Source: Muriicola sp. Z0-33
GTDB taxonomy: Bacteria; Bacteroidota; Bacteroidia; Flavobacteriales; Flavobacteriaceae
NCBI RefSeq assembly: GCF_026126425.1
Contig: NZ_JAFMPW010000014.1
Location: forward strand, 1-64,000
Reading direction: 5' to 3'
Length of the DNA stretch: 64,000 nt
A program made the position numbers and the translations under genes. The stretch's first letter is position 1, and every line of letters starts with the position of its first letter. Below are positions 16,629 to 24,818 of this stretch, in pieces. Under the pieces are notes generated by a model that was not told the DNA's origin, searched no databases, and was given only the letters and a program-made list of their open reading frames with translations.

Positions 16629-17408
16629 TTAAATTTTGGAAAACATCTTGTGCATCTTCTGTTGTTCTTCCTCTGCTAAAGCAGGATCAACCAGGATACG
16701 TCCACTATGTTCATCTGTTATTATTTTTTTGCGAGATGCAATTTCTACCTGAACCTGAGGTGGGATAGTAAAGAAAGAACCACCGGAAGCCCCTCTTTCA
16801 ATAGGTACTACTGCCAAGCCATTTTTTACATTGTTTCTGATGCGTTTATAAGCCTGTATTAATCTGTCTTCAATCTGCTTTTCAAATTTCTCAGATTTGG
16901 CCAGTAATTCCTGCTCTTCTTTTTCAGTTTCCGCAAGTATGGCATCTAACTCGCTCTTTTTATGCTTTAAATGTGCTTCGCGCTCAGATAATTTCTCCTT
17001 TGTTTCGGAAACCACTTCTTTCTTCTGATCTATTTGCGCTTTAAACTCTTTTATGTTTTTCTCTGCCAGCTGTATTTCCAATTCCTGGAATTCAACTTCT
17101 TTCGCCAGGGAGTTAAATTCCCTGCTATTCCTAACATTTTTTTGTTGCTCCGCGTACTTCTTTATAAGGCCCTTGGCCTCCTCAATGAGATTCTTCTTAG
17201 CGGTAATCTCGTAATTAATGGTTTCCACATCGGTCTTCAACTTATCCATTCTGGTTTTAAGTCCAAGTACTTCATCTTCCAGATCCTGAACCTCTAGTGG
17301 AAGTTCACCTCGAACATTTCTAATTTCATCTACTCGAGAGTCTATTAATTGTAAGTCATAAAGAGCCCTTAACTTTTCCTCTACCGTTACTTCTTTCTTT
17401 TTTGCCAT
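16629..17408 (-). CDS. Coiled-coil protein of the C4 zinc-ribbon (CT398-like) family with all four cysteines lost
   Basis: This 259-residue cytosolic protein is almost entirely a long alpha-helical hairpin: heptad-rich residues about 10-180 (LEDEVLGLKTRMDKLKTDVE, EFQELEIQLAEKNIKEFKAQ). The C-terminal 80 residues match the C4 zinc-ribbon family, in which CxxC and CxxC bind zinc. Here the expected positions read GASGGSFFTIPPQ and ITDEHSGRILVDP, so the cysteines are Ser, Ser, Asp and Ser and zinc cannot be bound that way. The family is known from Chlamydia CT398, which contacts RpoN and export components, but the function is not settled. It follows the nif3 gene by 3 nt, an arrangement seen widely in Bacteroidetes. 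Confidence 0.85.
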   Translation of the reverse strand: MAKKKEVTVEEKLRALYDLQLIDSRVDEIRNVRGELPLEVQDLEDEVLGLKTRMDKLKTDVETINYEITAKKNLIEEAKGLIKKYAEQQKNVRNSREFNSLAKEVEFQELEIQLAEKNIKEFKAQIDQKKEVVSETKEKLSEREAHLKHKKSELDAILAETEKEEQELLAKSEKFEKQIEDRLIQAYKRIRNNVKNGLAVVPIERGASGGSFFTIPPQVQVEIASRKKIITDEHSGRILVDPALAEEEQQKMHKMFSKI

Positions 17409-17411
17409 ATT

Positions 17412-18506
17412 TTAAAAATACTTGATGGGATTTGTTTTACTCTCCGATAAAGAGATTGCAAAATTAGGCATTTTTTTTGTAAGATAGTCTACCAATAGAT
17501 TATTTGTAAACTGCTCAGATTCATAGTGTCCGATATCCGCAATCACTATTTTATTTTCGGCTTCAAAAAATTGATGATATTTTACATCTGAAGTAACCAA
17601 CATATCCGCACCGGCACTTTTTGCAGGGCCTATGGCGAAGGAGCCACTACCGCCAAGCACAGCAACTTTTTTTACATTTTTTCCCAGGAGCTTGGAATGT
17701 TTTATACACGTTGCCTGCATTTTGGATTTTAAATGGATAAGGAAATCATTTTCACTCATGGGGCGGGTAAGATCCCCGATCATTCCCATTCCTACTTTTT
17801 GGTTGAAATTTTCCAGGGAATACAATTCATAGGCAACTTCTTCATAGGGATGCGACTCGAAAAGACATTTTAAAATAGCCGCTTCATTTTCGGGAGGGTA
17901 GGTGATGTTAATTTGCGTCTCTTTTTCAAAATGGAGTTCCCCAGGTTTACCTTTCATTGGTTGCGATTGTTCCCCAGGTTTAAAACTTCCTGTTCCTTCA
18001 AGTGTAAAGCTGCAATTACTGTAATTTCCAATATTGCCAGCCCCGGCTTCGAAAAGGTGCGTTCTTAATTTATCGGCCTCTGAGGAAGGTACATATGTAA
18101 TGAGCTTTTTAATTATATCTTTCTTAGGGATAAGAATTTTTGGATTGGAGAGCCCCAGTACCTCGCAAATTTTGGCGTTGACTCCTTCTGAAGAATTGTC
18201 AAGAGCGGTATGAAGACAGTAAATGGCTATATTATTTTTGATGGCTTTTAGCACTGTTCGCTCTACATAAGTAGCTCCCGTAATCTTTTTCAGGCCGGAA
18301 AAAATGATGGGGTGAAAGCTCACAATAAGGTTATATTGGCTGGCAATAGCCTCATCGACCACTTCCTCCAAGGTGTCCAGGGTTACTAATACACCGGTAA
18401 CCTTTGCCTGATAGTCGCCCACCAGAAGTCCTACATTATCAAAATCTTCGGCATAGTTCAGCGGAGCCAGTTCTTCGAGTATATCAGTGACTTCTTTTAC
18501 AATCAT
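17412..18506 (-). CDS. Nif3-like dinuclear metal centre hexameric protein
   Basis: This 364-residue protein is a member of the NIF3/YqfO family. It forms toroidal hexamers with a di-metal site and has been linked to GTP cyclohydrolase I type 2 activity, although the biochemical role is uncertain. The N-terminal metal region LAPLNYAEDFDNVGLLVGD and SFHPIIFSGLKK contribute ligands (D24 and His about 65 and 69). The middle insertion (about residues 130-235, KKLITYVPSSEADKLR) is the PII-like domain that lengthens Bacillus YqfO. The C-terminal half contributes more ligands: VAVLGGSGSFAIGPAKSAGAD, then DIGHYESEQF. It is the first gene of a two-gene operon with the coiled-coil protein. Confidence 0.92.
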   Translation of the reverse strand: MIVKEVTDILEELAPLNYAEDFDNVGLLVGDYQAKVTGVLVTLDTLEEVVDEAIASQYNLIVSFHPIIFSGLKKITGATYVERTVLKAIKNNIAIYCLHTALDNSSEGVNAKICEVLGLSNPKILIPKKDIIKKLITYVPSSEADKLRTHLFEAGAGNIGNYSNCSFTLEGTGSFKPGEQSQPMKGKPGELHFEKETQINITYPPENEAAILKCLFESHPYEEVAYELYSLENFNQKVGMGMIGDLTRPMSENDFLIHLKSKMQATCIKHSKLLGKNVKKVAVLGGSGSFAIGPAKSAGADMLVTSDVKYHQFFEAENKIVIADIGHYESEQFTNNLLVDYLTKKMPNFAISLSESKTNPIKYF

Positions 18507-18555
18507 TTGATTAGTTTAAGGCTATCAAAGATAAAATATTATATTTTCGTTGCTA

Positions 18556-19554
18556 ATGCAATTTTTGAGAAAAATAGCTTTTCCTTTTTCGCTGATATAT
18601 GCCCTTGTCGTATACATTAGAAATTTCCTTTATGATCAGGGGTTACTAAGTTCAAAAGCCTTTAAGACTCCAACTATTTGCGTAGGAAACCTCAGTGTAG
18701 GGGGAACAGGTAAAACCCCAATGATAGAGTTATTGATAGGAATGCTTCCATCTCGTAAAATAGCGGTGTTAAGCAGAGGATATCGTCGGAAGACCCGGGG
18801 ATTTATACTTATTTCAAACCAGAGCAATGCCGAACAGGTAGGGGATGAGCCATTACAGATTTATACTAAGTACCCCCAGGTTGATGTTGCTGTAGATGAA
18901 GACAGACAAAGGGGTATATCAATTCTGGAAGAAAAAATAAACCCAGATGTAATTCTTCTGGACGATGCCTTCCAGCATCGAAAAGTTAGGGCTCAGTTTT
19001 CAATTCTGCTCACTGCTTATGATAAGCTTTATAAGGACGACTGGTATTTGCCTACAGGGAATTTACGAGACAGTAAGCGAGAGGCAAGGAGGGCCGATGT
19101 CATAATTGTCACCAAATGCCCGGAAAGTCTCAGTGAAGCCGAACAGTTCGCAATAACCAGTAAGATTCACCCATCAGAGTCCCAGGAAGTCCTATTCAGT
19201 CGGCTAGTGTATGACGATCAAATAAAGGGCTTTAATGCCGGGATAACATTAAGTGCACTTAGGCAAAAGGAAATAACTCTGGTTACCGGAATAGCCCATC
19301 CAGATCCTCTGGTAGGGTATTTAAAAGGTGTTGGACTTCAATTTGAACATTTAGCTTTTAAAGACCATCACTTTTTTACCGATAAGGAAATAGACCTTCT
19401 CAATTCCAAAAGTTTTATCCTTACCACTGAAAAGGATTATATGCGCTCCAAAGACAGGATAGCTAATCTCAGTTATATTTCAGTAAAGCATAAGTTGTTG
19501 GGCAAGGGACAGGAAGCATTTCTAAGGCGGTTAAACAATGTATTAGGAAGCTGA
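18556..19554 (+). CDS. lpxK: Tetraacyldisaccharide 4'-kinase (lipid A synthesis)
   Basis: LpxK phosphorylates the 4' position of tetraacyldisaccharide-1-phosphate to make lipid IVA, on the inner face of the cytoplasmic membrane. The 332-residue protein has an N-terminal membrane-associated helix (PFSLIYALVVYIRNFLYD), the Walker A variant VGNLSVGGTGKTP at about residues 42-54, SRGYRRKTRG and the catalytic DDAFQHRKV segment. ATG 18556 is preferred to a TTG two codons earlier. A TATATTTTCG sequence a few bases upstream resembles the promoter box. The C-terminus overlaps the convergent hybrid kinase gene by 12 bp. Lipid A synthesis confirms a Gram-negative envelope. Confidence 0.94.
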   Translation: MQFLRKIAFPFSLIYALVVYIRNFLYDQGLLSSKAFKTPTICVGNLSVGGTGKTPMIELLIGMLPSRKIAVLSRGYRRKTRGFILISNQSNAEQVGDEPLQIYTKYPQVDVAVDEDRQRGISILEEKINPDVILLDDAFQHRKVRAQFSILLTAYDKLYKDDWYLPTGNLRDSKREARRADVIIVTKCPESLSEAEQFAITSKIHPSESQEVLFSRLVYDDQIKGFNAGITLSALRQKEITLVTGIAHPDPLVGYLKGVGLQFEHLAFKDHHFFTDKEIDLLNSKSFILTTEKDYMRSKDRIANLSYISVKHKLLGKGQEAFLRRLNNVLGS

Positions 19555-21768
19555 TTTTTTTAGCTTTTTTTCCAGGATATTCTCCCCAATTTTTTGATAA
19601 AAGACCTCCGGTTTAAAGGGTTTTGTAACCACATCATTACAACCGGCTGCATAGAAATTTTCCAGACTATCATCAAGGGAAATTGCCGTAAGTGCTATTA
19701 TGGGGATTTCTTTGTCAAATTTGCGTATTTCAATGGTCGCTTCAACCCCGCTGATTCCCGGCATATGAATATCCATAAGAATACCGTCATAATCATTTTC
19801 ATTCGCCATAGCTACAGCATCAGTACCATTACTTGCTATGTCGCAATTGATATCTTTTTTGTTAAGCATCTTCTTTGTGATCACCTGGTTTATCTTATTG
19901 TCTTCTACAACTAATACAAACAGACCTTTTAAATCGTAATCCTTTTTGGTAATCTCAAATGGAATATCATCTACAATGCTATCCTTGCTTTTTAGGTTGA
20001 GTTCAAAAAAGAAGGAACTTCCTTTACCTGCCTCACTGTGCAGTCTGATGTTACTGTCAAAAAGACCTAGTAGACTCTTGACAATAGTAAGTCCCAAGCC
20101 TGTACCACCGTACTCTCTGTTGATTTGTATAGAGCCTTGTTCAAAGCTATCAAATATGTGTTCCTGTTGTTCTTTTGATATACCAATACCATCATCTTTA
20201 ACCTCAAAATAAAGGGTTACATCTTCCTCCTCTTTCTTCATTAGCTTGGCAATAACAACCACTTCACCATTTTTGGTAAATTTCAGGGCGTTACCTACTA
20301 AATTCATAAATATCTGAGACAACTTTAGGGGGTCGCTCATTAGATGACCAGGAATGGCCTCATCATAGTCAAGTATAATCCTGGTCTTATTTTCTTTAGC
20401 GCTTTGCTGTAGCGAACTAATAACATCGGTCAATACTTTCTTCAAATTGAACTCCAAATTCAAAGGTTCTAATTTATCTGCATCAATTTTGTTGATCTGA
20501 AGTATGTCATTGATGAAATTCAGAAGATAGTCCCCTGAGAACTTCAAAGATTTCAAATGTTCCTTTTGATTTTCGCTTGGATTCTCATCAAGCAGCAGGT
20601 GGGTTAATCCTGTAACGGCATAGAGTGGTGTTCTAAGCTCATGACTCACTGTAGAAAGAAAATTTGTTTTGGCTTCCATAGCCTGTACCGCGGCGTCTCT
20701 TGCAGCTTGTAATTCCCTATTTTTTGTCTGTAGCAGATCATTGGTTTTAAGTTTGATCTGATTATTTCTGTAGAGCGATACTGCCAACAAGGAAATTATG
20801 GTTAAAAACGCTGAGGTTAAAATCGCGGTTATCTCAGAGCGGTTAACATTTTCTTTCAACTCATTAATTTCTTCTTCCTGCTGATTAATGACATCATTCA
20901 TCCGCTCAAACTGTATACGCTCTGCGGTTTTGGTTTCGGTCTTGGTTTTTTCAATATTAAAAATGGAGTCTTTGATTTTAAGCAGGTTCCTGTTATGTAC
21001 CAGGGACAAATCGTATTTTCCAAGCTTTTCGTAAGTGACACCCAGCATTTCATTGGCTTCAAATACTTCTTTCGAAAAGTCGTTTGCAAGTGCTATTGCC
21101 AGGGCTTCTTTAGAATTTTCCAGGCTTTGTTCAAAATTTTCTGTTTTCGAATAGCTTTTGGCCAGGCCTAAATGGGCCTGTGTTTTCAAATATTCACTTT
21201 CGTATATGTCTGTATTAATCAGAAGAGAATTAAAATTTTTAGTCGCGCTATCGTACTTTTCAATGGCAACGTAGATATTAGCTTCTAGCAGTAAAATATT
21301 ATTCAATAAATTTCTGTCATTGCTTAATTGCCTTGCTTCATTAAGCATAAAAATGGCTTGAAAATTATTGCCACTATCATACAATAGTATGGCTTCAACA
21401 AATTTGTGTACGGCATGACCGTGAGGATATTCCAGATCTTTTAAAAGTACGGTTGCCCTGTCCCAATAAAAGATAGTATTCTCCCTTTTATCCAGTTCAA
21501 AATATAAAAGTGCAAATTTGTGATAGCAATCTACAAGGCCTTTTTCATCTTCTTTTTTTTCCGCAATTTCAGCGGCCTTATCCAGTGATTCCAGGGCCAG
21601 ATCTATAACATTAGTGTTTTTATATCTTCTGGCCTCGTCAAAACGAGCTTCTATATTATTATCGGAAAGGGTAATACTATCCTGGGTCCAGGATGTCTGG
21701 GCCACAGTAAACACAAGCAGTACAAGTAGTACGGCCTTTATTCCGTTATGGGGCAATTTGCTTATCAA
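19543..21768 (-). CDS. TPR-containing hybrid sensor histidine kinase
   Basis: This 741-residue membrane kinase has a signal peptide (about residues 1-29), a periplasmic tetratricopeptide-type helical region (about 40-265), a coiled coil, one membrane helix at about 312-334, HisKA with phospho-acceptor H376 in SHELRTP, an ATPase domain with NALKFTKNG and GGTGLGLTIV (about 480-595), and a receiver domain at about 614-735 with phosphoacceptor D666 in ILMDIHMP. It therefore senses an envelope signal and relays phosphate internally. No separate output regulator is adjacent. Start is a TTG overlapping the gapA stop by 4 bp (TTGA), so it is translationally coupled to a glycolytic gene, an unusual pairing. 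Confidence 0.92.
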   Translation of the reverse strand: MISKLPHNGIKAVLLVLLVFTVAQTSWTQDSITLSDNNIEARFDEARRYKNTNVIDLALESLDKAAEIAEKKEDEKGLVDCYHKFALLYFELDKRENTIFYWDRATVLLKDLEYPHGHAVHKFVEAILLYDSGNNFQAIFMLNEARQLSNDRNLLNNILLLEANIYVAIEKYDSATKNFNSLLINTDIYESEYLKTQAHLGLAKSYSKTENFEQSLENSKEALAIALANDFSKEVFEANEMLGVTYEKLGKYDLSLVHNRNLLKIKDSIFNIEKTKTETKTAERIQFERMNDVINQQEEEINELKENVNRSEITAILTSAFLTIISLLAVSLYRNNQIKLKTNDLLQTKNRELQAARDAAVQAMEAKTNFLSTVSHELRTPLYAVTGLTHLLLDENPSENQKEHLKSLKFSGDYLLNFINDILQINKIDADKLEPLNLEFNLKKVLTDVISSLQQSAKENKTRIILDYDEAIPGHLMSDPLKLSQIFMNLVGNALKFTKNGEVVVIAKLMKKEEEDVTLYFEVKDDGIGISKEQQEHIFDSFEQGSIQINREYGGTGLGLTIVKSLLGLFDSNIRLHSEAGKGSSFFFELNLKSKDSIVDDIPFEITKKDYDLKGLFVLVVEDNKINQVITKKMLNKKDINCDIASNGTDAVAMANENDYDGILMDIHMPGISGVEATIEIRKFDKEIPIIALTAISLDDSLENFYAAGCNDVVTKPFKPEVFYQKIGENILEKKLKKSAS

Positions 21769-22775
21769 ATATATTTGTTAGCTATCAATAAATTAATTAA
21801 ATCTATCAGACGACTACTATATCCGGTTTCGTTATCATACCATCCAATTATTTTTACCATTTTCCCGATTACCGAAGTCATCTGAGAATCAAACGTACAG
21901 GAGTAATAACTATTGTTTATATCTACCGAAACTATAGGATCTTTCGTATAAAAAAGTATGTTTTTTAGCTCTTTTTGAGATATTTCGTTAAAAATAGCAT
22001 TAATTTCCTCAATTGTGGTTGCTTTTTTAACATTGAGGGTAATGTCTGTAAGAGATCCATTGGGGACGGGAACTCGTATACCACAGCCACCAATTGCGTC
22101 GGCCAAATGGGGAAATATTTTTGTAAGTGCCTTGGCTGCTCCGGTTGTTGTTGGCACTATAGATTGGGAAGCTGCTCTTGCACGTCGCAGATCTCTATGT
22201 GGCTGATCATGAAGACTTTGATCTGAGGTATAAGAGTGTACAGTTGTAATGTAAGCTTGTTCAACCCCGAAGTGATCATCCATGACCTTTAACATCGGGG
22301 CTGCGTTATTGGTGGTACAGGATGCATTGGAGATAATATGATCATTTTTGTCAACTATATCCTCATTCACCCCACAAACCACCATTTTAATGCTCTCATC
22401 TTCCGGAGGAACGGTTAAAATTACTTTTTTGGGACCATTAGCCAGATGTAAACTCAGGGATTCCCTTGTTTTGAACTTTCCGGTAGCCTCTATAACAATT
22501 TGTACGTCACAATCCGACCATGGAATGTTTTCGGGCTGTTTATGATTAAAGAGGGTTACCTTAGTTCCGGATACATTAATGCCATCATCCATAGCAGCTA
22601 CCTCACTTTGAAATACGCCATGAATACTGTCGTACTTTAGAAGATGCGCCATGGTCTTACTGTCTGCCAGGTCATTAATGGCCGTCACCTGAATATGCGG
22701 GTGATCATGCAATAGGCGAAAAAGTGTTCTTCCTATTCTTCCAAACCCATTAATACCAATGTTAATTTTTTTCAT
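21765..22775 (-). CDS. gap: Glyceraldehyde-3-phosphate dehydrogenase, type I
   Basis: GAPDH oxidises and phosphorylates glyceraldehyde-3-phosphate to 1,3-bisphosphoglycerate with NAD, in glycolysis. The 336-residue length is typical. The Rossmann motif is INIGINGFGRIGRTLFRLL (residues 4-22). The acidic residue in INDLADS suits NAD. The catalytic cysteine is C153 in SNASCTTNNAAP, and the conserved phosphate loops TTGAAKAL and WYDNETGYSSRL are intact. It is followed by a hybrid histidine kinase with a 4-bp overlap. Flavobacteria often carry more than one GAPDH; whether this is the glycolytic or gluconeogenic copy cannot be decided here. A REP-like palindrome lies upstream. Confidence 0.95.
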   Translation of the reverse strand: MKKINIGINGFGRIGRTLFRLLHDHPHIQVTAINDLADSKTMAHLLKYDSIHGVFQSEVAAMDDGINVSGTKVTLFNHKQPENIPWSDCDVQIVIEATGKFKTRESLSLHLANGPKKVILTVPPEDESIKMVVCGVNEDIVDKNDHIISNASCTTNNAAPMLKVMDDHFGVEQAYITTVHSYTSDQSLHDQPHRDLRRARAASQSIVPTTTGAAKALTKIFPHLADAIGGCGIRVPVPNGSLTDITLNVKKATTIEEINAIFNEISQKELKNILFYTKDPIVSVDINNSYYSCTFDSQMTSVIGKMVKIIGWYDNETGYSSRLIDLINLLIANKYI

Positions 22776-22808
22776 ACCAAAGCATCTGGTTTAAAAAGTT
22801 AGGTTTGC

Positions 22809-22885
22809 CGTCATTGTGAGCTATGAACGAATCTCCTTAATATTGCTGTAATTGAATAGATTACCTCACTGCGTTCGAAATGACG
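22809..22885. repeat. REP-like imperfect palindrome between gap and lipA
   Basis: The 77-nt stretch begins CGTCATTgtgagc and ends ttcgaaATGACG, with an inner pair gaatctcc / agattacctcactgcg. The ends are exact inverted repeats, and the text resembles interspersed REP-like elements in other Bacteroidetes intergenic regions. It has no coding potential and lies between two minus-strand genes. Confidence 0.6.
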
Positions 22886-22930
22886 TTGCATAAGACTTTG
22901 TAAACACAATTAGATTACTGTTATTAGGGC

Positions 22931-23806
22931 CTATTCTATATGTTTGTGTGCTTTATAGGAAGATCTTACCAATGCTCCACTTTCAACATGTCTAAAGCCC
23001 ATTTTAAGACCAATTTCACGGTATTTATCAAATTGCTCAGGTAAGATAAATTCTTTTACAGGCAAGTGTTTTTTGGAGGGTTGCAGGTACTGGCCCAGAG
23101 TAACTACATCCACTTCTGCACCTCTGAGATCTTCCAAGGTTGTGAGTACTTCCTCTTCCTTTTCTCCCAATCCCAGCATAATGCCCGATTTTGTTCTCTT
23201 GGCACCTGCTTGTTTCAGATATCTCAATACCTCCAGGCTACGCTCATATTTGGCCTGGATACGGACCTCCCGGGTGAGTCTTTTTACAGTTTCCATATTA
23301 TGAGAAATCACCTCAGGAGACACGGCGATAATTCTATCCAAATGCTTGTTAATACCCTGAAAATCCGGAATAAGTGTTTCCAAGGTAGTGTTGGGATTCA
23401 TTCGGCGTATGGCCTTTATAGTCTCGGCCCACATAATAGATCCCATATCTTTAAGATCATCCCTGTCAACAGAAGTGATGACAGCATGCTTTATAGACAT
23501 AATCTTTATAGATCTGGCTACTTTTTCCGGTTCTTCCCAATCTACTTGCTCGGGTCTGCCAGTCATTACGCCACAAAACCCGCAGGATCTGGTACAAATG
23601 TTCCCAAGAATCATAAAAGTAGCAGTGCCCTCGCCCCAGCATTCACCCATATTTGGACAGCTGCCCGAAGTGCATATGGTGTGCAGGTCGTATTTATCAA
23701 CCAGTCCTCTGAGCTGGGTATATTTCTTGCCAGTAGGCAGTTTTACCCTTAGCCATTTTGGCTTGCCCTTTGGGGCTTGTACATGTTCTATGGTATCGGT
23801 ACTCAT
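22931..23806 (-). CDS. lipA: Lipoyl synthase
   Basis: LipA is a radical-SAM enzyme that inserts two sulfur atoms into octanoyl groups on lipoyl domains of pyruvate and 2-oxoglutarate dehydrogenases. The 291-residue protein has both iron-sulfur cluster motifs: the auxiliary CxxxxC..C set in [16 protein letters not shown] (about residues 43-56) and the radical-SAM CxxxCxxC in CTRSCGFC (about 71-78). The C-terminal LVRSSYKA carries the conserved RSSY segment that coordinates the auxiliary cluster through serine. A TATCTTTG promoter box on the minus strand at 23821-23828 precedes the ATG by 14 nt. LipB is not visible. Confidence 0.97.
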   Translation of the reverse strand: MSTDTIEHVQAPKGKPKWLRVKLPTGKKYTQLRGLVDKYDLHTICTSGSCPNMGECWGEGTATFMILGNICTRSCGFCGVMTGRPEQVDWEEPEKVARSIKIMSIKHAVITSVDRDDLKDMGSIMWAETIKAIRRMNPNTTLETLIPDFQGINKHLDRIIAVSPEVISHNMETVKRLTREVRIQAKYERSLEVLRYLKQAGAKRTKSGIMLGLGEKEEEVLTTLEDLRGAEVDVVTLGQYLQPSKKHLPVKEFILPEQFDKYREIGLKMGFRHVESGALVRSSYKAHKHIE

Positions 23807-23820
23807 GCAAAAATTTTGTT

Positions 23821-23828
23821 CAAAGATA
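23821..23828 (-). promoter_or_regulatory. -7 promoter box (TATCTTTG) for lipA
   Basis: The plus-strand text CAAAGATA reads TATCTTTG on the minus strand, a perfect TAnnTTTG box 14 nt ahead of the lipA ATG. No convincing -33 TTG at 17-23 nt was found. Confidence 0.55.
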
Positions 23829-23903
23829 CGAACAAATTAGTGATTGGATTTTATCAGAAGCAGTATTTGAAGTTGCAATTTGGCTATGGATCTTATCACA
23901 AAA

Positions 23904-24470
23904 TCAGCCCTTGTTTTTTATTATTTCGGCTAGTAATTTCTTGGCGCGAAGCAGTTTTACTTTTACGTTGTTGATGGGCTCCCCTAAAATTTCAGCAATT
24001 TCCGCATAAGTGCGTTCACCAAAATAGCGAAGGTTGATTACCTCCTGGTAATGCGGTTTAAGCTTTTTTATGTCTTCTAATAGTGTTGCAAGATTTTGTT
24101 CGGTGATTAGGCGATCCTCAACAGTTGGTGCATCATCCAGTACTTTTTTTATTGCCTCATTATTGCCACTATCTACATTGCCCAATACATTTCTTTTATT
24201 CTTCCTTATAAGATCTACATGAATGTTCTTAGAAATGGCGATCAACCAGGTTTTAAATTCGTAAGCATCGTCGTACGAACTAATTTTGTCAAAAGCCCTG
24301 GAAAATGTCTGAATAGTGATATCCTCAGCATCATTTTCGTTTTTAGTACGGATCAGTTGAAATCTGTAAACATCGTTCCAGAAATGATCAAGCAAGAAAC
24401 TGAAAGCAATCTGATTGCCTGCTTTGGCCTTTGTTATAGTGGCCTGGAGTAATTCGTTAGACGTATTCAA
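23904..24470 (-). CDS. ECF-type RNA polymerase sigma factor
   Basis: This 188-residue sigma factor has region 2 at about residues 20-95 (FSFLLDHFWNDVYRFQLIRT, ENDAEDITIQTFSRAFDKI, FKTWLIAISKNIHVDLIRK) and region 4 at about 128-185 (LKPHYQEVINLRYFGERTYA, GEPINNVKVKLLRAKKLLAE). The start is a TTG at 24470. A TATCTTTA box on the minus strand (24478-24485) ends only 7 nt before that TTG, so the transcript may be nearly leaderless. A small cysteine-rich membrane protein is encoded 61 nt upstream on the same strand. No anti-sigma gene follows. Confidence 0.92.
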   Translation of the reverse strand: MNTSNELLQATITKAKAGNQIAFSFLLDHFWNDVYRFQLIRTKNENDAEDITIQTFSRAFDKISSYDDAYEFKTWLIAISKNIHVDLIRKNKRNVLGNVDSGNNEAIKKVLDDAPTVEDRLITEQNLATLLEDIKKLKPHYQEVINLRYFGERTYAEIAEILGEPINNVKVKLLRAKKLLAEIIKNKG

Positions 24471-24531
24471 ACTAGCGTAAAGATATTATTATAAAATATT
24501 GCGCTAATAGCGAGGGGCAATTCATCTATTT

Positions 24532-24732
24532 TTATCTGCTTGCATCTTTTCTGCAATCCTGTTCATTGGGCATTTTACCGCAATAGCCACAGGCTTCGCC
24601 ATCTTTGTTCAGATAAGGATTCTGACTGGCACAAGTACCTGCAAATTCACCATCTTTTTTTGACCAAATTTTTATAGCTATACCAGCAAAAGCCAGGGCT
24701 AACAAACCTATGGTTAGTAATACCAACTTCAT
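24532..24732 (-). CDS. Small cysteine-rich membrane protein
   Basis: This 66-residue protein has one N-terminal membrane helix (MKLVLLTIGLLALAFAGIAIKIW) and a short extracytoplasmic domain with four cysteines (GTCASQNPYLNKDGEACGYCGKMPNEQDC), suggesting a metal-binding or disulfide-bonded knob. The helix may be a signal anchor. I recognise it only as the 'membrane or secreted protein' type common in flavobacterial genomes. It lies upstream of the ECF sigma gene on the same strand, and a terminator-promoter pair precedes it, so it could share a transcript with the sigma gene. Function is unknown. Confidence 0.75.
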   Translation of the reverse strand: MKLVLLTIGLLALAFAGIAIKIWSKKDGEFAGTCASQNPYLNKDGEACGYCGKMPNEQDCRKDASR

Positions 24733-24746
24733 ATCAGATATTTGTG

Positions 24747-24754
24747 CAAAGATA
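24747..24754 (-). promoter_or_regulatory. -7 promoter box (TATCTTTG) for the small membrane protein
   Basis: CAAAGATA on the plus strand reads TATCTTTG on the minus strand, 14 nt ahead of the ATG at 24732. It directly follows the terminator of the upstream anti-sigma gene. Confidence 0.55.
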
Positions 24755-24790
24755 CAAAATAAAAGTCCTGATCCCGATAATTATCAGGAC
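24755..24790 (-). terminator. Intrinsic terminator after the anti-sigma factor gene
   Basis: GTCCTGAT and ATCAGGAC form an 8-bp stem (24765-24772 with 24783-24790) followed on the minus strand by TTTTATTTTG. It lies 28 nt after the anti-sigma stop codon and immediately before a promoter box. Confidence 0.85.
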
Positions 24791-24818
24791 CAGGACTATA
24801 AGCAATTAAGTTCTGGAA

